Shown: in pieces, positions 1-5,968 of the stretch
Numbering within the stretch: position 1 is the first letter of the stretch
Layout of the letters: each line of letters starts with the position of its first letter
From: Desulfobacula sp.
GTDB lineage: Bacteria > Desulfobacterota > Desulfobacteria > Desulfobacterales > Desulfobacteraceae
Length of the DNA: 11,207 nucleotides
Direction of reading: 5' to 3'
NCBI GenBank assembly: GCA_018702715.1
Contig: JABIYQ010000636.1
Location: forward strand, 1-11,207
The notes under the pieces: generated by a model
Seen by the model: only the letters and a program-made list of their open reading frames with translations
What the model was told of the DNA's origin: nothing
Databases searched by the model: none
Translations under genes and position numbers: made by a program

Positions 1-313
1 ATTATTGATAAAAAAAATAGTAGTCTAGTTGATAAAATATTAAAAGAACGCATTAAAATTGAAAAAATGCTTTGTGAATTATTAATCAATTGCCTGGCAT
101 TGTCTTTCAGGCAAAAAAAAACCAAAAAATTATCGGCGTTATGTGAAATTCAGGTTTAAAGTTATTTGTGAGTCTGAAATATTCCATGTCAAAAACCGAT
201 ATATGCTAAGAGATTCACAAACATAATGACCTGGGATCACTTAATTAAGGGCAGTTAAAACAAATGAATCGGCCTGGGTGAGTATAGATATGGCCGACTG
301 TGTCGGCATGCCC
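1..313. other. Gene-poor left edge, possible tail of an upstream gene
   Basis: No recognisable gene was found here. Frame 1 of the + strand is open from the window edge to a TAA at 157-159 (52 codons). It reads as a lysine-rich, helix-like peptide (for example KILKERIKIEKMLCELL), so it could be the C-terminus of a gene that starts outside the window. The composition is very AT-rich, however, and no family is recognised. A 7-bp inverted repeat lies at 90-96/108-114 and is followed by an A-tract on the + strand. That is the wrong arrangement for an intrinsic terminator in either direction. From 160 to about 270 nothing is seen. Confidence 0.3.
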
Positions 314-320
314 TCACCCA
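275..320. repeat. Nested inverted repeats at the 3' end of the DUF3786 operon
   Basis: A perfect 8-bp inverted repeat (TGGGTGAG at 275-282, CTCACCCA at 313-320) encloses a perfect 6-bp stem with a 3-nt loop (GCCGAC TGT GTCGGC, 293-307). The outer arm overlaps the stop codon (314-316) of the leftward Fe-S/DUF3786 gene. The mRNA could therefore fold into a two-tier structure just where translation ends. It may act in transcript termination or 3'-end protection. No uninterrupted U-tract follows on the leftward strand, only a loose TTTGTTTT about 10 nt further on, so it is not called a canonical terminator. Confidence 0.4.
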
Positions 321-1117
321 TGGGTTTTAGCCAATTTTTTAAACATATTGGCAAGGCCGGTGGACAAGGTATAAATGTTTTCTATGGGCAGGTTTTTATC
401 TGCGGTACTGTCAAAAAACAGATTCAGATCTGATTTCAGCCCTTCTTCTGGATGATTGTAGCAAATCAACATGGGCAGCAGCGGCAAAGGATAAATAATC
501 AGGGAGATATCGGCAGCATAATGATTTTGAACGGGCCGGCCGTTAAACAATTCCATGATGTCTTTGAAAAAAAAAGGATTTGTATCAGCCACCTGTTTAA
601 AAGCCCCTATACATTGATGCTCAAAAAACCGGGCCCAGTCTCTGGATGTTTCAAGTTCCCTGAACGGCACCCATGATCCGGTCAAAGATATGCCTTTGCT
701 GCTTAATACATAATTTAAAACAGGTGGGACAATCCATGGATTCACATGAATATCGGTTGAGATTTCACCATTTGCATCTATGCTAAAGTCTTTTCCAAAA
801 ATTTTTAAGGTAAGCCTGCCATTTAAAAATTTACCACCTAGTTTTTGAGCCCTGGATTCAAGATCAATCTTTTTTATCCGGTCTTTTAACTGACCCATTA
901 CCTTGATATAGTCCTGCTCAAATGTGGATTCATATTCCAATTTTTTCGAACCATATTCTTTAAGAATGTCTTCACCAATAAACGGGCATTCACTTAAAGC
1001 GATCCGGCCTTGGAATACAGCCGCTGCAAAAGCTAAACATGTGGGTTTATTGCATTTTCGGCAATTGGTTTTTTCCAAAAGTTTAAAGACATCCATGGTA
1101 TTTTTCAATTTAGCCAT
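314..1117 (-). CDS. DUF3786 protein with N-terminal [4Fe-4S] domain
   Basis: This is a 267-residue protein of unknown biochemical function. The N-terminus carries a four-cysteine motif, C19-X2-C22-X4-C27-X16-C44, in the context KTNCRKC...TCLAFAAA...CPFI. This matches the putative Fe-S domain (PF04060 type) also found in the corrinoid/Fe-S protein gamma subunit and in RnfB, so a [4Fe-4S] cluster is expected. From about residue 80 to the end it resembles the DUF3786 family, with the recurring features PWIVPPVLNYVL, GSWVPFRELE and a late PLPLLPMLI segment. No signal peptide is seen, so it is probably cytoplasmic. The start is well supported: an AAAGGAG Shine-Dalgarno site lies in the last codons of the upstream gene, about 9 nt before the ATG. 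The intergenic gap is only 4 nt, so the pair is almost certainly co-transcribed. Fe-S chemistry and DUF3786 membership are family inferences; the role is unknown. Confidence 0.85.
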   Translation of the reverse strand: MAKLKNTMDVFKLLEKTNCRKCNKPTCLAFAAAVFQGRIALSECPFIGEDILKEYGSKKLEYESTFEQDYIKVMGQLKDRIKKIDLESRAQKLGGKFLNGRLTLKIFGKDFSIDANGEISTDIHVNPWIVPPVLNYVLSSKGISLTGSWVPFRELETSRDWARFFEHQCIGAFKQVADTNPFFFKDIMELFNGRPVQNHYAADISLIIYPLPLLPMLICYNHPEEGLKSDLNLFFDSTADKNLPIENIYTLSTGLANMFKKLAKTHG

Positions 1118-1121
1118 TGAA

Positions 1122-1754
1122 TCAAACTCCTTTATTTTCGTCAGCTTGAATTAATTTTTTTGCCAGCAGTCCGCTGGTCATAGCCAGAGACTCAGGGTCC
1201 AGATAATATTCGCCCTGCTTTTGAAATAAGACCTTACAGTCTACAGGAAAATCATCATCTGCATCGTTCACCAGCAACAGCAGTGATAATCGGGGCAGCA
1301 CTGTAAATGAAACAGATAAATCATAGGCCAATCCCATTTGTTGATCTGCTCCATTTATTTTTCCACATGCTGTTTTAAGATCCGCTAATCGTCCGGAAAA
1401 ATGATTGATGATCCTCTGGGTGGTATCTGAAGTAAGATAGTTGGTATTGGTGAAATGGGATTCTTTTTTAAAATCCCGAAATGTGCACCAGTCTGCATCA
1501 AGATATAATTGATCCGGGCAAAGCAGGATATATTTGGATAAAATGACGCAGCTCACATAGTCTGCCTTTTCATTATTTACATCAAAAATGCCATGGCCGG
1601 ATACCTGATAGATTTGATTAAAGAATGTAATCTGTGCAATATTATTTTTTACTTGAATCTCCAGCCGATCTTTGATGAATGCCAAATCGACGGCTGCAAT
1701 TTGCCTGCAATAGTCCTGGTAATGGTCTTCAAATATTTTTGAACGTTCAGCCAT
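1122..1754 (-). CDS. DUF3786 domain protein, no Fe-S module
   Basis: This 210-residue protein appears to be a DUF3786-type paralogue of the downstream gene but lacks the N-terminal cysteine cluster. Shared features in the same order are an early hydrophobic-polar repeat (residues 25-55), a VSCVILSKYILL segment in the middle, a DWCTFRDFK motif (compare SWVPFRELE in the partner), a SVSFTVLPRLSLLLLV strand region and a C-terminal MTSGLLAKKL helix (compare LSTGLANMFKKL). The few cysteines do not form a cluster-binding pattern. A strong GAGGAG ribosome site lies 7 nt before the ATG. It is the first gene of the leftward operon and faces the LuxR-type regulator across a 214-bp divergent region. It may be a partner subunit of the Fe-S-bearing paralogue. 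That is inference; no enzymatic activity is known to me for the family. Confidence 0.8.
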   Translation of the reverse strand: MAERSKIFEDHYQDYCRQIAAVDLAFIKDRLEIQVKNNIAQITFFNQIYQVSGHGIFDVNNEKADYVSCVILSKYILLCPDQLYLDADWCTFRDFKKESHFTNTNYLTSDTTQRIINHFSGRLADLKTACGKINGADQQMGLAYDLSVSFTVLPRLSLLLLVNDADDDFPVDCKVLFQKQGEYYLDPESLAMTSGLLAKKLIQADENKGV

Positions 1755-1821
1755 ATGTAAGCTCCTCTATTTCTTTTGTTCAGGGTTTACCCTGGTGCTG
1801 CATTTAATTAACCTTAATTTT

Positions 1822-1836
1822 AGTATAAATACATCC
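1822..1836 (-). promoter_or_regulatory. Possible -10 box of the DUF3786 operon with operator half-site
   Basis: On the minus strand TATACT (complement of 1822-1827) is a 5-of-6 match to a sigma-70 -10 box, about 70 nt upstream of the first DUF3786 start. No convincing -35 box is found at the usual distance, which would fit a promoter that needs an activator. Just upstream, within the spacer, is ACATCC (plus strand 1831-1836). It is identical to part of each arm of the dyad at the divergent regulator promoter. Weak evidence on its own. Confidence 0.3.
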
Positions 1837-1912
1837 CCCATTCGGGCGATTTTTTAAAATATTTATAAATAACCCTATGGGACAACTCGATTTCATCTAC
1901 TTTACTGGGGAG

Positions 1913-1941
1913 TTGACATCCAAATGGATGTCCCCTATGGT
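1913..1941 (+). promoter_or_regulatory. Sigma-70-like promoter of the Fe-S LuxR regulator
   Basis: A perfect TTGACA (1913-1918) is followed after exactly 17 bp by TATGGT (1936-1941, 4 of 6 matches to TATAAT). This predicts a transcription start near 1948 and a 5' leader of about 20 nt before the ATG at 1969. The spacer is occupied by the 18-bp dyad listed separately, so a bound regulator would directly block or remodel polymerase here. No strong Shine-Dalgarno site precedes the start codon, which suggests modest translation, as is common for regulators. Confidence 0.6.
1915..1932. promoter_or_regulatory. Perfect operator-like dyad GACATCC-AAAT-GGATGTC
   Basis: A perfect 7-bp inverted repeat with a 4-bp centre overlaps the last four bases of the -35 box and most of the spacer of the regulator promoter. 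Dimeric LuxR/FixJ-type helix-turn-helix proteins bind dyads of about this size, so autoregulation by the adjacent regulator is the simplest reading. It could instead be bound by another factor. As RNA it would lie upstream of the predicted transcription start, which argues for a DNA site rather than an RNA hairpin. Confidence 0.5.
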
Positions 1942-1968
1942 TAAAAAAACTGAATTGAGCAGACAGTC

Positions 1969-2868
1969 ATGACAACACAACATCCAAATATAGGATTTCA
2001 CAGTTTACGGGTATACTCCATGGGCCGGGGTCCCGCAACCCAGCCTGCAGATAAACTCAAGGCATACATGATGGCGGATTTTGATTTTTCCATGGATATT
2101 GAATTTTTATTTCCTTATATCAATGCAGTGGCGAGAAAAGCACAATTGTATAAAAATCCGCCCCATATCCGGTTCAATTTTGATCATACACTGTGTGTGC
2201 TTCATCCTGATAAAGGACTTGCCTCCCCCGTTGATGACAGTAAGGATGCAAGGGATTTCATAGTTCGGTTGATGGCATTTTTAAATGACATTTATCATCG
2301 AAAAGATCAGATCCCCCCCAGGTATAAATTTTTCAGTCAGACTGCCATCACCCAGATATTAAAACTGCTGCCCCAGACCAATTGTAATGAGTGCGGCTTT
2401 GATACCTGCATGGCCTTTGCTGCCATGCTTAGCAGACAGCAGACCATTCCAGGGCGCTGCCCGCATATCAGCCGACCCGTGCAGGAAAAAGCCATTTTCC
2501 CGATCCATGATAACGACGGGAAGCTGCTTTCCACCATTTCCCTGGATATCGATAACACAGATAGTGTGTCTGCCTTAAATTCTGCCAATCAATATATTAA
2601 AAGCCTGGAAAAAAAGATTCGGCATTTATCTCACATGAAAGAAGGGCTGCGGGATGAAGCCAACAAGCAATTGCCGAACCCATTAAGCCAAAGAGAAATT
2701 CAGGTGCTTCAAATGCTTGCCTGCGGTACCACCAATTTGGAAATCGCTCAATCGCTTAATATCAGCCCCCATACTGTAAAAAGCCATATTAACCATATTT
2801 TTAATAAGCTCGCGGTGAACACCCGTGCCCAGGCTTCGGTTTGGGCCACTCAGCATCATTTTGTTTAA
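1969..2868 (+). CDS. LuxR-type transcriptional regulator with internal [4Fe-4S] sensor domain
   Basis: This 299-residue protein reads as three modules. Residues 12-125 form an N-terminal alpha/beta region that in related anaerobe proteins precedes a Fe-S domain. Residues 126-168 contain C139-X2-C142-X4-C147-X16-C164 in LLPQTNCNECGF...CPHI, the PF04060-type cluster motif. After a short beta region (175-195) and a helical, probably coiled linker (205-235), residues 238-296 form a LuxR/FixJ C-terminal helix-turn-helix: PLSQREIQVLQML, then NLEIAQSLNISPHTVKSHI, then FNKLAVNTRAQA. The likely role is a cytoplasmic regulator whose DNA binding depends on cluster presence or redox state. It has no receiver or PAS domain. 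It is divergent from the DUF3786 pair, one of which carries the same cysteine pattern, so it probably controls that operon and itself. Domain calls are from motif recognition; the signal sensed is inferred. Confidence 0.88.
   Translation: MTTQHPNIGFHSLRVYSMGRGPATQPADKLKAYMMADFDFSMDIEFLFPYINAVARKAQLYKNPPHIRFNFDHTLCVLHPDKGLASPVDDSKDARDFIVRLMAFLNDIYHRKDQIPPRYKFFSQTAITQILKLLPQTNCNECGFDTCMAFAAMLSRQQTIPGRCPHISRPVQEKAIFPIHDNDGKLLSTISLDIDNTDSVSALNSANQYIKSLEKKIRHLSHMKEGLRDEANKQLPNPLSQREIQVLQMLACGTTNLEIAQSLNISPHTVKSHINHIFNKLAVNTRAQASVWATQHHFV
1980..1996. repeat. Second copy of the operator sequence inside the regulator gene
   Basis: ACATCCAAAT (1980-1989) is an exact 10-bp copy of bases 1916-1925 of the promoter dyad, lying 64 bp further on, near six helical turns. 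It begins a weaker inverted repeat, ATCC at 1982-1985 with GGAT at 1993-1996, within codons 4-10 of the regulator. It could be an auxiliary operator downstream of the transcription start. Chance recurrence is possible in AT-rich DNA, but a 10-bp exact match next to the promoter is notable. Confidence 0.35.
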
Positions 2869-2937
2869 CCTTTGAATGACTTTGTTGATACTATAATATG
2901 TGTGACGTAGCTGGGTGTGATATTAATCTTACAGTGA

Positions 2938-3075
2938 AAAAATTGCTCTACAGTATTTGAGGAAAGGATTGCAGAGATCCCGGAATCTGCTCTAAAAGGA
3001 ATTAGAAATATAGTCGCTGATGTAATTAATGACATGAAGAATAACAAAGAGAAAAACTTACAAAAACCCATATAA
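2938..3075 (+). pseudogene. Short coding-like remnant before the nitroreductase
   Basis: The 230-bp gap between the regulator and the nitroreductase contains a stop-free frame of 45 codons, bounded by TGA at 2935-2937 and TAA at 3073-3075. It reads like the C-terminal helices of a real protein, for example FEERIAEIPESALKGI followed by RNIVADVINDMKNNKEK. No ATG, GTG or TTG stands near its beginning; the first in-frame ATG is late, in NDMK. It may be the tail of a decayed gene, or chance. A perfect TATAAT lies upstream at 2892-2897 without a good -35 partner and might serve the nitroreductase. Confidence 0.25.
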
Positions 3076-3098
3076 ATCAATGAGGGAGAATAAATCAT

Positions 3099-3830
3099 AT
3101 GAATCAGGTGATTGATCTTTTGAAAAACCATCGGTCAATTCGAAAGTTTAAACCGGAATCAGTCAGCAATGAAAAAGTGCATACAATCATTGAGGCAGCC
3201 GGCTGGGCAGCCACATCAAATTTTATTCAGGCCTATACTGTAATCCGTGTGAAAAACAAAGAAACGCGAAAACAGATTGCTGCCCTTGCAGGCCCCCAGC
3301 CCTGGGTAGAATTAAGTCCGCTGTTCCTTGTATTCTGTGCTGATTTAAAGAGAGCTCAAACTGCCTGTCATTATGAAAACAAAGAGATGGTACCAGGGTA
3401 TACCGAGCAATTCATTATCTCCACTGTGGATGTAGCCCTTGCAGCACAAAATGCTATGATCGCTGCGGAATCACTGGGTCTTGGCGGTGTTTATATTGGC
3501 GGTATTCGGAATGATCCTGAAACCGTTTGTAAACTTTTGAAAATTCCTGATCATGTTTACCCGGTTTTCGGTATGTGTCTTGGATACCCGGATGAAAACC
3601 AGGAACAAAAGCCAAGGCTGCCGGTCCGTATGATCCTTAATAGTGAGTACTACCAGGAGGATAATACAGACCTGGAAAAGTATAATGAAATCTGCAAAGA
3701 CTATTACCAAACGCGTACCAATTTCTCCAGAGAAGATACATGGACACGCCAGATATCGATCATGATGAGCAATCCTGCACGTCCTCATATGAAAGCATTT
3801 TTGAAGAAAAGAGGATTTGAATTTAAATAA
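3099..3830 (+). CDS. nfsA: NfsA-type FMN-dependent nitroreductase
   Basis: This 243-residue protein is of the same length class as E. coli NfsA (240). These flavoproteins transfer two electrons from NAD(P)H through FMN to nitro-compounds, quinones or similar acceptors in the cytoplasm. Visible signatures are NHRSIRKF (residues 10-17), where the arginines contact the FMN phosphate; a central AAQNAMIAAESLGLGGVYIGG (115-135) typical of NfsA/Frp; and FGMCLGYP...KPRLPV (157-176). The C-terminal arm contains YYQTRTNFSREDTW, matching the NfsA arm that embraces the partner subunit, so a homodimer is expected. A GGGAG site (3084-3088) lies 10 nt before the ATG. Neighbours do not reveal the natural substrate. 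In a strict anaerobe it may serve as a quinone or general reductase rather than a dedicated nitro-reductase. The family call is firm; substrate and cofactor preference are inferred. Confidence 0.92.
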   Translation: MNQVIDLLKNHRSIRKFKPESVSNEKVHTIIEAAGWAATSNFIQAYTVIRVKNKETRKQIAALAGPQPWVELSPLFLVFCADLKRAQTACHYENKEMVPGYTEQFIISTVDVALAAQNAMIAAESLGLGGVYIGGIRNDPETVCKLLKIPDHVYPVFGMCLGYPDENQEQKPRLPVRMILNSEYYQEDNTDLEKYNEICKDYYQTRTNFSREDTWTRQISIMMSNPARPHMKAFLKKRGFEFK

Positions 3831-3898
3831 TAAGGATAGTATTTGTAAAAAAACACAAAACATTAATATAGATAAATAATATTATTTTGGCGGAAACC

Positions 3899-3967
3899 AT
3901 GAAAAATAATACTCAGGACAAGAACAGGACTCAGTTAAAAAAAAGGGGAGAGGCAGGAAAAAAATGA
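3899..3967 (+). CDS. Possible 22-codon leader ORF coupled to nfo
   Basis: An ATG at 3899 opens a 22-codon frame rich in lysine, arginine and asparagine (begins MKNNTQDKNR, ends GEAGKK). Its TGA stop at 3965-3967 overlaps the nfo start in an ATGA arrangement. A GGCGGA sequence sits about 5 nt before the start and could serve as a ribosome site. The 3' part encodes the purine-rich GGGGAGAGGCAGG that also acts as the nfo Shine-Dalgarno region, so the coding look may be a by-product. If translated it would couple ribosomes onto nfo. No known peptide family is recognised. Confidence 0.25.
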   Translation: MKNNTQDKNRTQLKKRGEAGKK

Positions 3968-4806
3968 AGTATGTAGGAGCCCATGTCAGTATCAGTGGCG
4001 GCGTAGAAAATGCCCCTCAAAACGCGGAAAGTTTTAGAGCAAAATCCTTTGCCATGTTCACCAGAAATCAGAGGCAATGGTTATCAAAACCCCTGACTGC
4101 CAAAAATATCAAGCAATTCAAGGAGAACTGCCGCAGTAAAGGTTATGATTTTGAGCACATCCTCCCCCATGACAGCTATCTGATTAATCTTGGACACCCG
4201 GAAGAAGAGGGCCTCCAAAAATCAAGGACCGCATTCCTTGACGAGATGCAGCGTTGTGAGCAATTGGGCCTTCAATATTTGAACTTCCACCCGGGAAGTC
4301 ACCTGAATAAAATTGATCCTGACCACTGCCTGGAACGAATCGCCGAATCTATCAACCTGGCCCTGGGCCAGACAAAGGGCATCACTGCGGTCATAGAAAA
4401 CACGGCTGGTCAGGGAACCAACACTGGGTATCTATTTGAACACCTGGCCCGAATAATTGGAAATGTCCAGAATAAGGCCCGCATAGGGGTCTGCCTGGAT
4501 ACCTGTCATACTTATTCTGCCGGGTATGATATCAAAACTGTCAAGGCTTTTGAGAACACACTCCAAGAGTTTGACAATATTATAGGCCTTAACTACCTGA
4601 AAGCCATGCACCTGAACGATTCCAAAAAATCCTTTGGAAGCCGGGTAGATAGACACGAGAGTATTGGAAAAGGTTCCCTGGGGCTTGAGCCTTTCAAATT
4701 CATCATGAACGACCGGCGCTTTGACCATATTCCCATGGTTCTTGAAACACCTGATCAATCCATATGGAAAAAGGAGATCAGACTTCTATATAGCCTGATT
4801 GATTGA
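3964..4806 (+). CDS. nfo: Endonuclease IV (deoxyribonuclease IV)
   Basis: This 280-residue AP endonuclease of base-excision repair cleaves the phosphodiester bond 5' to abasic sites and removes blocked 3' ends. It is a TIM-barrel enzyme with a trinuclear zinc centre. All nine zinc ligands known from E. coli Nfo are present at the same residue numbers: H69, H109, E145, D179, H182, H216, D229, H231 and E261. The family signatures GVCLDTCHTYSAGYD (175-189), HLNDSKKSFGSRVDRHE (216-232) and the final VLETP (259-263) are all intact. Length is close to E. coli Nfo (285). The start has a purine-rich GGGGAGAGG and AGG region upstream and agrees with the usual MKYVGAHVS N-terminus. It has no functional link to its neighbours that I can see. 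Confidence 0.97.
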   Translation: MKYVGAHVSISGGVENAPQNAESFRAKSFAMFTRNQRQWLSKPLTAKNIKQFKENCRSKGYDFEHILPHDSYLINLGHPEEEGLQKSRTAFLDEMQRCEQLGLQYLNFHPGSHLNKIDPDHCLERIAESINLALGQTKGITAVIENTAGQGTNTGYLFEHLARIIGNVQNKARIGVCLDTCHTYSAGYDIKTVKAFENTLQEFDNIIGLNYLKAMHLNDSKKSFGSRVDRHESIGKGSLGLEPFKFIMNDRRFDHIPMVLETPDQSIWKKEIRLLYSLID

Positions 4807-4839
4807 AAACACTAAATAAAATTTACTGATTTTAGGAAG

Positions 4840-5322
4840 ATGCATGGTATACTCTTTTACAATATGAAAATACGATTGTTAAATACGTCTCATCTCATGC
4901 TAAAAAGATTGGCAGCTTTGGTCTGGTATATCGGTGTTTTAGTTCTGGCTTTTAAAAGTGGCAGTTTGATGCTTGTAGTCGATAAGGCAGAAACTCATCG
5001 ACTTTGGATCATCTTAGCCTTCGGAATCGGTATTCTGATCGGTTGGGTTAAAGCAAAATATATGTTTGAAAGACTGTGTCTGAAAAATTTAAAACGAATT
5101 TATGCATTAAAAAAACCCAGGATCTGGCAATTTTACCGACCCCGGTTCTTTGTCTTTTTATTCCTTATGGTTTCACTTGGCAAATATCTGCCCGGACTTA
5201 TTGAAGGAAACAACTTGATGCTCATCCTTTTAGCCATTCTTGAACTCTCCATTGCCGTGGCTCTGTTAATTAGCAGTCATTGTTTCTGGAAAAGGATGAT
5301 ACAGAACAAGGACCTCAAATAA
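4840..5322 (+). CDS. Small four-helix membrane protein, unknown function
   Basis: This 160-residue hydrophobic protein has about four predicted transmembrane segments (residues 24-46, 55-71, 102-118 and 126-146). They are separated by strongly basic loops (KAKYMFERLCLKNLKRIYALKKPR between helices 2 and 3), which by the positive-inside rule places that loop and the C-terminal KRMIQNKDLK in the cytoplasm. No family motif is recognised. The start is uncertain. The AGGAAG at 4834-4839 abuts the ATG at 4840, too close for a normal ribosome site; ATG 4864 (giving MKIRLLNTSH) is an alternative. A seven-codon frame at 4844-4867, properly spaced from AGGAAG, ends in a TGA that overlaps ATG 4864, so coupled initiation there is possible. 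It lies 33 nt after nfo and may be transcribed with it. Confidence 0.6.
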   Translation: MHGILFYNMKIRLLNTSHLMLKRLAALVWYIGVLVLAFKSGSLMLVVDKAETHRLWIILAFGIGILIGWVKAKYMFERLCLKNLKRIYALKKPRIWQFYRPRFFVFLFLMVSLGKYLPGLIEGNNLMLILLAILELSIAVALLISSHCFWKRMIQNKDLK

Positions 5323-5379
5323 TAGCTAACAAATGCACCCAAAAAAGAAGATCCATCGATAAAAGAGAGGAGATATTTT

Positions 5380-5925
5380 ATGAAATTCAAAGGCATCAAC
5401 CACCTTGCAATGGTGACAGGGGACATGGACGCGACCATCCGTTTCTGGCGCGACCTTATTGGTATGCGGTTAATAAACGGCTTTGGGGAAAATGGATTTC
5501 GACATTATTTCTTTGAAATTGATGAGAAAAATACCCTGGCTTTTTTTGAGTGGGACGGGGCTCAGCCTGTGGAACAAAAGCACCATGGGGTGCCGTTTAA
5601 AGGACCGATTGTTTTTGATCATATCGCTTTTGGCGTGGATTCAAGCGAAGAAGCATGGCAGATAAAGGATAAACTTGAAGCAGCCGGGTTTGAGTGTTCA
5701 GATATGATTGACCATGAGTTCATCCATTCCATTTATTCCTTTGACCCGAATGGCATTCCTATTGAATTCTGCTACGCGGTTGCGGGCCATGATATCCATA
5801 AAAATCCTGTTTTACGTGATGATGACCCGCCTCCTGCCGCCAAGGAAGGTTCAGAACCCCAGCCTGGGAAATGGCCCCAGGTCACCCATCCGACACCAAA
5901 GGTGGAGAGGTTTATCTCAAGCTGA
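5380..5925 (+). CDS. VOC-superfamily (glyoxalase/dioxygenase fold) metalloprotein
   Basis: This 181-residue protein is of the vicinal oxygen chelate superfamily, which includes glyoxalase I, extradiol dioxygenases, methylmalonyl-CoA epimerase and fosfomycin-resistance enzymes. Two beta-alpha-beta-beta-beta modules are visible. The first starts GINHLAMVTGDMDATIRFW (5-23) and ends TLAFFEW (52-58); the second starts FDHIAFGVDS (79-88) and ends FDPNGIPIEFCY (121-132). The four expected metal ligands are all present: H8, E57, H81 and E129. Residues 145-181 form a proline-rich, probably disordered tail that is not part of the core fold. A GAGAGGAG ribosome site precedes the ATG. The gene is 43 bp ahead of the radical SAM gene and on the same strand, so the two may share a pathway. 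The metal-site call is direct; the reaction cannot be told. Confidence 0.85.
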   Translation: MKFKGINHLAMVTGDMDATIRFWRDLIGMRLINGFGENGFRHYFFEIDEKNTLAFFEWDGAQPVEQKHHGVPFKGPIVFDHIAFGVDSSEEAWQIKDKLEAAGFECSDMIDHEFIHSIYSFDPNGIPIEFCYAVAGHDIHKNPVLRDDDPPPAAKEGSEPQPGKWPQVTHPTPKVERFISS

Positions 5926-5968
5926 AGCAGTATAAGCTTACATTTTAATGGAATCGGGAGAATAATAA

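Noticed and set aside
90..121. Hairpin with adjacent A-tract resembling a terminator
   Set aside because: The A-tract follows the stem on the plus strand, so on the minus strand the T-tract precedes the hairpin. Neither direction gives a stem followed by a U-run.
2865..3131. 88-codon minus-strand frame between the regulator and nfsA
   Set aside because: It runs antisense to the intergenic region and into the nfsA start. The hydrophobic composition is typical of reversed AT-rich sequence, and no family is recognised.
3471..3863. 130-codon minus-strand frame opposite nfsA
   Set aside because: It is antisense to a clearly conserved nitroreductase coding frame and reads as low-complexity phenylalanine/isoleucine-rich sequence.
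4432..4758. 108-codon minus-strand frame opposite nfo
   Set aside because: It lies wholly within nfo, whose ligand residues are all conserved; it is a shadow frame.
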